Shown piece by piece: positions 55,994 to 64,000 of a stretch of DNA of 64,000 nucleotides. This stretch comes from Isoetes taiwanensis (taxonomy: Eukaryota > Streptophyta > Lycopodiopsida > Isoetales > Isoetaceae). The stretch spans positions 14,549,255-14,613,254 of the forward strand of contig JAJEKV010000011.1 of assembly GCA_021234155.1 (NCBI GenBank), read 5' to 3'. Within the stretch, counting starts at the first letter, position 1. Each line of letters starts with the position of its first letter. The notes beneath the pieces were generated by a model that saw nothing but the letters and a program-made list of their open reading frames with translations, had not been told where the DNA came from and searched no databases. The translations under genes and the position numbers were made by a program.

Positions 55994-57178
55994 TCTCATG
56001 GAATGTTCAGGGGGTAGCCTCCTCCCCCCTCAAGCGGAGTCGTATTTCTTTTTACTTATCTAGATTGGATGCTCAGTTTGTATGTCTTCAAGAGCATAAG
56101 TGTCGTAAGGGAGACGTATCAAAGCTTGCAGACATGATTGGTCGCAGGTTTAATGTCCTTATCGCAGCAGCTGATTCTGCCAGTGCAGGGGTCGTGATAG
56201 CATGGCTTCCTTCTTTGCCAGTCATCTTTACTCAGGCTGATCGCTTTGGTCATTGGGCCCTAATTGTATGGCAGGAACAAGGGGTTAAATATGGTCTAAT
56301 TAATGTTTATGCCCACAATAGACCTCATCAGAGAGCTTCAATGTGGGCCTCTTTGCAAGGGAAGATACTCAGCTTGGGCTGCCACATTTCATGGCTTCTT
56401 GTTGGGGATCTCAATATGGTGGAAGTGGAGTCTGATCGGTTGGGGGCGACCCCTACAGTGGTGTCTGGTTTTGAACACCAGCAGTGGCTTCGTCTACTCT
56501 ATGACTGCAACCTCTCGGAGATTAATGGTGAGGGTAAAAGCATGTTAGGGTGTCCCTTAAAAAGTATTATTTAGTGACCAAAAAAGTACCTAAAAAGGTA
56601 CCCAGGACTGGGTACTGGGTACCCGTGTAATGTCTCAATAAAAGTTACATTTTAGAACTTTTATATATATTTTGGTCTCCAGTAGCATTATCTTTATCTT
56701 AACTTTGAATATTAATACATCCTTGACTTTTATTTTGGACCTTTGTACTAGTTTTAATGAGAATAAAAATGAGAAAGTACCCAGTTCTGAAGTACCTAGT
56801 GTATGTACTTTTGCAGGTTCCAAAAGTGGTACACCCTAACATGCTTTTACCCGTGAAGGTGCCCTCACTTGGTGCAATGGTCAAGTTGGTGGGGGTCGCG
56901 CAAGCTCTCGGTTGGATAGAGCTTATTGGAATGCAGATACAGTTGCGGCACTTCCAGGTCTCTTTCGCTTTTGTCTCCGAGATAACTCAGTTTCAGATCA
57001 CCATCCGCAATTCATTTCAGACGAGCCCCTACAGCAGCGGCGGCCTCGAAGGACGTGTTTTCGCTTGAACGTGAAGTTCTTAAAGGATGCTGACTTTCAA
57101 GAAGGTTGCAAGAATACTTGGACAACTGCTGCCACTCATGGCAGCATAGAAGAGCCATTGGCATTTCCAAATACATGG
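55984..57178 (+). pseudogene. LINE ORF2 endonuclease domain, split by a MITE
   Basis: This is the APE-like endonuclease/exonuclease/phosphatase domain that nicks target DNA for LINE insertion. Motifs: SWNVQG (residues 5-10, N7), CLQEHK (E37), NVYAHN (107-112), GDLNMVE (D142, N144), and after the MITE LTWCNG, RLDRAYWN and SDHHP (the catalytic SDH). Removing the 56532-56852 insertion and one GTGA copy restores a continuous frame across the join (NGEGALTW). The reverse transcriptase that should follow is missing. Confidence 0.88.
56532..56852. mobile_element. 321-bp MITE with 22-bp inverted ends and GTGA target duplication
   Basis: The ends begin GGGTAAAAGCATGTTAGG and are perfect inverted copies over 22 bp (56532-56553 and 56831-56852). 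GTGA flanks both sides (56528-56531 and 56853-56856), and deleting the insert plus one GTGA gives an intact endonuclease frame. Inner motifs GTACCTAAAAAGGTACC and GTACCCAGTTCTGAAGTACC add hairpins. A 4-bp duplication does not fit hAT (8), Mutator (9) or Harbinger/CACTA (3), so the superfamily is unclear. Confidence 0.92.
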
Positions 57179-57180
57179 TT

Positions 57181-59600
57181 CAATAAGCACACAAGGAGTA
57201 TTTGAAGTTTGCAACTTTGAAGACCATTTGAAAAGCTACAAAGGACACAAGGACTTGAAGAACCAAAGAAGGACATTCACTTGAGAAACATAAAAGGAGT
57301 ATTTTGGCTAAGTGGGAGGTCATAAGGCAAGTTATTAAAATTCGAAGCCCCATTGAAGATTTCAAGGTCACAACTTGGTATGATATCTTGTTCACCATTT
57401 GAGCATTGAGGTTCTTGAAGAATTGCCTAGCCATTCTTTTCCATTCTATATCTTGAGTCATCATCTCCATTCCATGTCTAGCCTTCCTTTCCCACTTTTC
57501 CATCTCCTCTCATTACATACTATGGTGTTGGTAACATTTCTTTCCCTAGTCAAATGAAACACACACTCCATGCTCCATCCACCTACTCACCAAAGTTAAG
57601 CACTAGGGAGCCCCATGAATTCATTTCAAGAATACCTAGGTTCTAAATATCTACTAGGTCTTACAAAAGAAGGACAAAAAACAAGATTTGTCCAACTATG
57701 CAAGAGGTGAACTCCCTAGTAGCATCCCATGTCAAAAATTGCAAAAGATATAACATCCACTTCATCATTCATAATTCCACTTCACCACTCACATCACACG
57801 TGTCATCCATATCATCCATACTTCATGCCACCTCACCAAAAATCATTTTTGACTAGGGGAAAAGATGGTTACCAACTCTTAAGTGCCACATCATCACTAT
57901 TTTTGCCACCTCACCAAGTCCCATGCCTAGTCACTTCATTTTTTTACCAAAAAAATCAAAGTATTCCATTCGAAAATTTGATGATACTACCTGGTAGCCC
58001 TCATGAAATCATGCCACCTGTCACAAACATTCTTGAAAAAAAGAGTTTATATTGACCTTCTAAATGGCTTTCTTGGGAAACGTGCCTCATTGAAAAAATG
58101 GTAAAACCTACCTACATCTACCCCCCCATCTATCTACCCTCTCATCCTCTGCCAAGTGGCGTCCCCCCTGGCATGCCAAGTCGAAACACGAGCCGAGCTT
58201 GGCGTGGGAGGAGACCACGTAATCAGTAAACAGGGCAATGGATCTATATTTATACCTTGGCCTATTTTTTCATTCCTGCCTGTGGGATATTTCTTCGCAA
58301 GAAAAATCAAGAACCCTAAAATTTACGGCCAAGAAACGGATTTTTAGCAGCTGGAAACTATCTAATCATGATTATATCCTCCCGATTTAACCTGAGTGAC
58401 CTCAAGAACCCTAAGCCTGTGCTAAACGACGAGTAATCTGTTGGATTTTGCAAGAATTGAAACAGAACAGAGCATTTTCAAAAGGGGGGCAAATCGATTC
58501 AGGAAATTTCAAGGCCCTTTGCGCATTTGGGAGATTGTCGATACGAAATACATGTCAGTGCAATCTTCTGCTTGTGGATTTGACCTTCCTTGCTGCATCA
58601 ATTTACTCGATTGAGCAGTAAAGCTGATCAAATATTCTGTCCGATCCCGGAAGTATTATTGGCTCATGAATTGTGAGCTATTGGAAGTTATGTGAGACTC
58701 CTGTTATGATTGTCAAGTGAATGAAAATCCGACTTTGGTATAATTCTCTTTTCTCAACTTTCTTTTCAAGGAAATTTATGCATATCTGCTAAATATTGTT
58801 CTAATTTTTAAACACATTGGATATTAGTGAAATCCTGCTTAGGCTTCATAGGAATAGTCGTCCTGCATCCAAAGAAAACATAAAAAAAATATAAACATTA
58901 GTTGAAACTAAGTCCTAGTTATTTTTTTTTCATCTGATAAGAGCCAAAGCCTATCTTTTCGCTACAAACTCCTCTAACAAAAGGTCCATTACATCTATTC
59001 TTATCAAGATCCAAGTAATTCTCTTCTATTTTGTCTCAGGAAAGCAAAACACCTAGATAAATATCTCTGTCATCAAAAAACACAGTCTGTCAGTGGCAAT
59101 TTACTCCCTGTTCACCCAGCGTTCTAAATAAACAAAAGAGGCGTTGCACGTCATCTACAAGAGCAATTTGATTGGTCACAGTTGTCCCAGATCAAAAAAA
59201 ATATTTCACAAAACATCTGAGAATTTCTGCTCTCTGCCGAGGGCATTGACCAGTTTTTGACTAGGTCAGGCATATAATTTTCAAGTATCTAGAATAGTCT
59301 GACTTCAAAAAAGGTCTTGCACATTCTTAATACTATTTGTTGGGATCACATTCATACATTCTTCAAGATAAATCCTCCAGTTATTTGCACTTGGCATTGA
59401 AAAGGGAATACAGGGTTTTTGCTTGAAATGGGAAAGCTGTACTAACAGGCTTGTGGTGAGAAGTTTTTGCAAAATTTAGGTTCAGAGTGGTTGCCTGAAG
59501 CAACCTGGAGGTCCTAAACCATTCTAGTTGAGGGTTTTGCCAGGATTACCATCAACATCTTGGAGGCTCCTACCGAGATCCAACCTGGTTCTTGGGAACT
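57181..59600 (+). other. Probable 5' LTR and leader of the gypsy element
   Basis: No gene is seen. A TATA-like TATATTTATA lies at about 58233-58243 after a C-rich region (CTACCCCCCCATCTATCTACC), as in an LTR promoter. The 5' boundary probably meets the LINE near 57180. I could not find the LTR end or PBS with confidence, and the 3' LTR lies outside the window. Confidence 0.4.
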
Positions 59601-60095
59601 ATGGCTCCTAGACGAAATGCTGAAACATCCGACCATGCTGAAGTGCAAGACAATACAGAAACACAAGCTACCCCTCAAGGTGTGTCTGTACATCTGAATA
59701 AGTCAGTAAATCTCAATGCTAGTATGCCTGCTCAATACTTTGAACTCAATGTCCCCATTCATGTTCCTACATTTGATTCTAGCATGAGTGCTAACAACTT
59801 TCTTAAGATCTTTGATGAATATTATCAAGAATATGGACACAAGAAAGGGACTAAGTTTGCTGAATTCAAGAAGTGCTTCAAAAATGATGAAGTAAGGGCT
59901 TGGTTGGAGTATGTGATAAGTGATGGTATCAACACATGGGATGAAATTGTCAAAAGGTTCTTATCTAGATTTGGTAAGGTTTATGACCCTCAAGATCTCA
60001 TTTTTGAATTACAAACCTTTCATATTAGAAATGGTGAGACTGTTCACCAATATGTGGAAAGGATTTCATGTGTACTTAACAAAATGCCAAACTAA
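59601..60095 (+). CDS. Ty3/gypsy Gag, first part
   Basis: The ATG at 59601 (MAPRRNAETSD) opens a gag with the retrotransposon gag core (FLKIFDEYYQEYGHKKGT, WDEIVKRFLSRFGKVYDPQDLIFELQTF, GETVHQYVERIS). The frame ends TAA at 60093-60095 right after NKMPN; the same protein continues in the +1 frame (QVPNHTLHLVASFIRGL), so a one-base shift near 60085-60097 splits gag. Confidence 0.88.
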   Translation: MAPRRNAETSDHAEVQDNTETQATPQGVSVHLNKSVNLNASMPAQYFELNVPIHVPTFDSSMSANNFLKIFDEYYQEYGHKKGTKFAEFKKCFKNDEVRAWLEYVISDGINTWDEIVKRFLSRFGKVYDPQDLIFELQTFHIRNGETVHQYVERISCVLNKMPN

Positions 60096-61509
60096 TCAAG
60101 TACCTAACCATACCTTACACCTTGTTGCATCTTTCATAAGGGGTCTGACTGGTAGACCAAGAGTACACAGGAAGATGCTAAAGATTTACAAACAGGAGGG
60201 ATTTGCAACCATCCACAAAGCTTTTAACAAGGTCATTGAGATTGCTGATGTGCTTTCCTATTTACCAGATGATGTTCACATCACTAATGATCCTTTCCTC
60301 CCAGATTTTGAACAAGAATATATGGGTGCTGATGCTATACCAGTATATGCTGTACAAAAGGATAAGAAGAAACCCAAAGCAGCTGAAGAATCAGACAGTA
60401 CTGCTGCTACTACCAAGACAGAGATTGACAAAGTTGCTGAGGCTTTACTCGAAGTCACCAAGCAACTTCAAGAATTGAAAGCATCTAGACCTGAAAGAAA
60501 AAATTATCCCCCTTGTGCACATTGTATGAGAGAAACTCATTCTTCTGATGTTTGTTGGTACAGGATATGCCTTAAGTGCAACAAGAGAGGCCATTATGGA
60601 AAAGAGTGTCCTGTTTGTGCCTTTTGCAAAGCTACAGGACATTATGAAGACAGATGCAGTGTAAAAGAGTATTTTGCAAGACAAGAGAAAGCCAAAACCG
60701 CTGAAACTACTGCTACTGTCAAATACTTGTCTGAAACTAGCTATCCTATCAGATTTGTGCAGGAATTTGAAGAGCAGGAAGAAATAATGGCTGTGCATAC
60801 GAGGGGAATGAAAGACAAGGGGATATCTCAAGAAGAAATAGAAGCTAGTGCTGCTAAAGGTAAACCAAGTGAAAACAAGCAACCTGCACAAGATGGTAAG
60901 CAGCTTGTACCCCCTGTGCCTTGTCAGAAATTCCTAAAGAAAGATAAAGATGGTGATGATTTTGAAGTACTCATGAGAAATTCAAAAGTTAGTGTGGATT
61001 TGCTCACATTGTTAAGGATTGCACCCACTTATAGAAAGAAGATGCTTAACTTGACTCAAGATGAACAGGTTTGTCTCACACAAGAGGAGCAAATTGCGTT
61101 TACAAATCACATTGAGGAGCAAATGCTAGTACAAGATGAACATGATCCTGGTGCTTTCACATGTGCAGCCAACATTGGGAAAAGAGCTTTGTCTAAGGTA
61201 TTGTTGGATGGGGGATCACCTCTAAATGTTATGCCACATCATGTGATGAAACAATGTGGCTTAGAGGTAGACAAGAAAGCTCCTATGGTACTGAAATCTT
61301 TCTCTAACTCAAGAATTAATCCCATAGGGATTGTAAGTAAAGTACCAATAGATATTGAAGGAATTGTTGTGGCTGCTAATTTTGTTGTGGTTGCATTTGA
61401 AGGAATGGATGAAAAAGCAGACATTTATGATTTACTTCTAGGAAGGAGATGGTCATCAACAAGAGATGCCGGACTGTGTTTGGTCAAAAGGGGAATGTAC
61501 CATAACTGA
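60096..61509 (+). CDS. Ty3/gypsy Gag C-terminus and protease
   Basis: This open frame continues gag, with three CX2CX4HX4C zinc knuckles in a row at about 60513-60656 (CAHCMRETHSSDVC, CLKCNKRGHYGKEC, CAFCKATGHYEDRC). A coiled acidic stretch follows, then an aspartic protease-like region with LLDGGSPLNVMP near 61204, where many plant elements have DxGSSxN in place of the retroviral DTG. It ends at 61509, overlapping the pol frame from 61466; the switch of frame there may be a mutation or programmed. Confidence 0.85.
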
Positions 61510-63967
61510 TGGAAGAAAAACAGTCGTTATCTACAACAAGCTTGGGGAGTTTGATTCTTTTAACTTCATTGAAGAGGACGTCTTGATATCCAATCAACCT
61601 GGGGTATATGAAGTTACCATGACCAATATGGAGGTAGACACAAGTCCAATTAAGGTATGCAATGTACACAAGGAAATAAACTTTGCTTATCTATGGTTTG
61701 ATGGTGGTGTCTCTAAGAAATTGAGTATAGCTTCTTCTGCTGCCATTCTTAAGGATAGGTCAAGCAAACTAATGGCAAAAGTTGGCAGAATTCATCAAAA
61801 TGCTACTTCTAACATGGCTGAATACAAAGCTTTGATAGCAGGACTACAAGAGGCTAAGCATTTAGGTGTTACTGACATCATTGTATTTGGAGACTCTCAA
61901 CTTGTATGCAGGCAGATCTTGGGAGAATATCAAACCAAAAATGAAGAGATGATTATGCTTAGGGATCAAGCACTAGAGGAACTATCAACATTTGCATCCT
62001 GGGAGCTACTTCATGTCACAAGAAAGTTCAATGAAGAGGCTGATACCTTGTGTAAGAGTGTTTTGCTCGAACATTTGGCAGAAGGTGCTATCAAGGAGGA
62101 AGAATTGGAGGAAGAAGAACTCAAACAGCTACATCCTATATTGGTAATCAATGCTAGTAGTGAAAAACAGGTTAGAGAAATCAAGATAGAAAAGAATGGT
62201 CAAGAAAGAACTCTTTATGTTGGTGATATGTTTGAGGAAAAGAATGAATGCATGGTAGTAGATTTCTTCAAAGAATGGAAAGATGTTTTTGCATGGGATT
62301 ATAATGAGCTGATTGGTGTTGATAAAAACATTTGTGAATTTGAAATAAAGATCAAAGAAGGTGTCAGCCCTGTGATGCAAAAACTAAGAAGGATTAATGT
62401 GGCTTTGCTAGACTTAATTAGAGAGGAGTTACTCAAAATGAAAGATGCAGGTGTGATCACTGAAAGTTCAAATCCAGAATGGTTATCATGCATTGTGCCT
62501 GTTGAAAAAAAGAACAAAACTATCAGAATTTGTATTGATTATAGAGATTTAAACAAGGCTATTGTTAAGGACTGCTACCCTCTGCCTTTTTTGGAAGAGG
62601 TTTTACATGCTGTTGCAGGGAAGGAGACATACTCTTTTTTGGATGGCTTCTCAGGATTCAACCAAATTTCTGTTAAGTTAGAAGATCAACCAAAAACAGC
62701 CTTCATCACTCCATGGGGAACTTTTGCTATGAAGAGAATGCCTTTTGGTTTGATGAATGCTCCAGCAACTTTTCAAAGAACAATGGATACTATATTCAAG
62801 GATATGCCTCCTACTGCTTTTAGAGTTTTTCTTGATGATCTCTGTTTGGGATCAGCCTTGAGAGATCATTTCAATTATCTAACTAAGATATGTGGCATGT
62901 GCAGGAAGGGAGGAGTGAGTTTAAATCCTAAGAAATGCATATTTTTATGCTCCAAGGGAGGATTGTTAGGGCATGAGGTGTCCTCTAAAGGGATTCAAGT
63001 GGCTGAGAGCAAAGTGGAAGCATTAAAAAAGCTAGCATCACCCAAAACTGTTAGGGAAGTAAAAAGTTTCTTAGGTATGGTAAGCTTTTTAAGAATGTAT
63101 GTCCCTCATTTCTCTAATACTGTAGCTCCTATATCTGATCTCACCAAGGTAGGCAAATATACCAAGCATGAGAGTAAGTTAATCATGGTAGAATGGACTC
63201 AGACTTGCCAACTTGCCTTTGATAGTATTATACAAGCCATCTCCAATTCTGCACTATTAAAACCTCCTGATGCAACTAAATTTGAAGCTTATATCAGTAT
63301 AACAAAAAGAGCTGTAGGGTTAGTTTTATTGCAAGAAGAAGGGGTGGTAACCTTTGCTAGCAAGATTTGGTCTAATACTGAAATGAGGTACCCAAGGCTT
63401 GAGAAAAGTGCAGCAGCTCTTATGTTTTTAATTGATAGACAAGGACATCTTATTCAAAACAGTCATACTCAAGTGTACATGAAGCAAAATCCTTTGTCTT
63501 TGATGTTCTCAAAGAAACAGCCTAAGGCCAAGATATGCAGATGGGCTTGTAAGATTCAAGCATATGATATTGTTGTTAAAGTGATTAATTTGGTAAATGA
63601 TCCTAGTACATATTTGACTAATATTTTGTTTGAGCAAGAAGATGAAGAAGGTTTGACTCATGAGGTTCAAGATGATGCAGATGCTAATGTAAACCTTGTA
63701 CAGGAAGTAGATTGGCAAGAAGATATAAGAAGATATTTGGAATCAAATGAGATGCCAGAAGAACTCAACTCCAATCAAAAAAGAAGGTTCAAGGAGAAAT
63801 GCAATAAGTTCAAGATAATAAATAATGTGTTATGCAGGTATGACAAAGATGGTATCATTTTGAGATGTGTTGATAAAGAAGAAGCTAAGTTAGTGGTAGA
63901 AGCGTGCCATGAAGGAGTATGTGGTGGACATTTTGTTTGCGGATACTACAAAGAAAAAAAATCTTGA
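61466..63967 (+). CDS. Ty3/gypsy Pol: RNase H, reverse transcriptase, second RNase H
   Basis: In order: an RNase H-like domain (residues about 72-200) with acids D79 (WFDGG), E119 (MAEYKALI), D143 (FGDSQL) and D193 (EEAD); a reverse transcriptase (about 300-545) with D393 in FLDGFSGFNQ and the FLDD pair D457/D458; then the usual gypsy RNase H (about 600-720), in which the first catalytic Asp position reads YISITKRAVG and appears lost. An H2C2 zinc-binding start of integrase follows (EACHEGVCGGH), and the frame breaks at an A-run (63951-63961), after which ILRAGYSWPTLF continues in another frame to the window end. An active extra RNase H with a degenerate original one is known from the plant Tat group; here the extra domain lies before RT. 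Confidence 0.9.
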   Translation: MPDCVWSKGECTITDGRKTVVIYNKLGEFDSFNFIEEDVLISNQPGVYEVTMTNMEVDTSPIKVCNVHKEINFAYLWFDGGVSKKLSIASSAAILKDRSSKLMAKVGRIHQNATSNMAEYKALIAGLQEAKHLGVTDIIVFGDSQLVCRQILGEYQTKNEEMIMLRDQALEELSTFASWELLHVTRKFNEEADTLCKSVLLEHLAEGAIKEEELEEEELKQLHPILVINASSEKQVREIKIEKNGQERTLYVGDMFEEKNECMVVDFFKEWKDVFAWDYNELIGVDKNICEFEIKIKEGVSPVMQKLRRINVALLDLIREELLKMKDAGVITESSNPEWLSCIVPVEKKNKTIRICIDYRDLNKAIVKDCYPLPFLEEVLHAVAGKETYSFLDGFSGFNQISVKLEDQPKTAFITPWGTFAMKRMPFGLMNAPATFQRTMDTIFKDMPPTAFRVFLDDLCLGSALRDHFNYLTKICGMCRKGGVSLNPKKCIFLCSKGGLLGHEVSSKGIQVAESKVEALKKLASPKTVREVKSFLGMVSFLRMYVPHFSNTVAPISDLTKVGKYTKHESKLIMVEWTQTCQLAFDSIIQAISNSALLKPPDATKFEAYISITKRAVGLVLLQEEGVVTFASKIWSNTEMRYPRLEKSAAALMFLIDRQGHLIQNSHTQVYMKQNPLSLMFSKKQPKAKICRWACKIQAYDIVVKVINLVNDPSTYLTNILFEQEDEEGLTHEVQDDADANVNLVQEVDWQEDIRRYLESNEMPEELNSNQKRRFKEKCNKFKIINNVLCRYDKDGIILRCVDKEEAKLVVEACHEGVCGGHFVCGYYKEKKS

Positions 63968-64000
63968 GGGCTGGTTATTCTTGGCCAACTCTCTTCAAGG

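Larger units (their letters stand above)
53440..57180 (+). mobile_element. LINE retrotransposon, 3'-truncated or interrupted
   Basis: The 5' UTR (about 53457-53790) matches 25690-25990 in the other LINE copy. ORF1 (53799-55993) and the endonuclease part of ORF2 (55984 onward) follow. A 321-bp MITE sits inside ORF2. The LINE sequence stops near 57180 before any reverse transcriptase; the following DNA looks like the leader of a gypsy element, so later insertion is the likely cause, since LINEs normally lose their 5' rather than 3' end. The left boundary is approximate. Confidence 0.85.

Noticed and set aside
57729-58055. 108-residue His/Pro/Ser-rich open frame
   Set aside because: It lies in the probable LTR or leader of the gypsy element, in C-rich low-complexity DNA without family resemblance.

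Overview
This window is nuclear DNA from a land plant, most likely a non-seed plant such as a fern or lycophyte. The plant call rests on a plastid-type omega-6 desaturase (FAD6) with a transit-like leader, plant-type LINE and Ty3/gypsy elements, and intron-bearing gene pieces. The finer placement is a guess from the high transposon load. No rRNA, complete tRNA or prokaryotic feature was seen.

Layout. 0-1.3 kb: AT-rich DNA and the edge of a minus-strand LTR retrotransposon with an initiator-Met primer-binding site. 3.7-11.5 kb: a tandem direct duplication (period about 3.9 kb) of a valyl-tRNA synthetase gene fragment on the minus strand; both copies lack the N-terminus and the anticodon-binding domain. 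The two copies differ almost only at CAG/CTG sites. 12.7-15.9 kb: palindrome-rich DNA, then a minus-strand copy of a conserved non-coding module. 16.3-20.1 kb: a transposon with about 95-bp terminal inverted repeats that carries an array of palindromes. 20.7-22.9 kb: a pogo/Tigger-like transposase gene. 23.7-24.9 kb: the one intact, recognisable host gene, an intronless FAD6. 25.6-27.2 kb: an internally deleted LINE with clear target-site duplications. 28.7-30.7 kb: a second copy of the non-coding module fused to a 3' fragment of FAD6. 30.8-33.4 kb: a direct duplication, one copy split by a hAT-type MITE. 35.3-38.3 kb: a complete gag-only LTR element (TR-GAG type). 38.5-42.7 kb: gag remnants and nested inverted-repeat elements. 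44.8-47.1 kb: divergent unrecognised ORFs. 49.3-50.3 kb: a LINE 3' end. 51.0-53.4 kb: a degraded gene with an NIF/FCP1-like phosphatase domain. 53.5-57.2 kb: a LINE with ORF1 and the start of ORF2, split by a 321-bp MITE. 57.2-64 kb: a Ty3/gypsy element with an extra RNase H placed before its reverse transcriptase.

How the parts relate. Only FAD6 looks like a functional host gene. Three LINE pieces (25.6, 49.3 and 53.5 kb) belong to one family and together show its 5' UTR, ORF1, endonuclease, C-terminal zinc region and poly(A) end. The FAD6 copy at 30 kb and the non-coding module are joined at a short microhomology, so the module may act as a promoter-bearing mobile unit that captured a gene piece. 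The most unusual observations are the CAG/CTG-restricted divergence between the synthetase copies, the palindrome array near 17.7-18.1 kb, the FAD6 chimera, the MITE with a 4-bp target duplication, the order of domains in the gypsy element, and the tyrosine in place of the nucleophile in the phosphatase-like gene.
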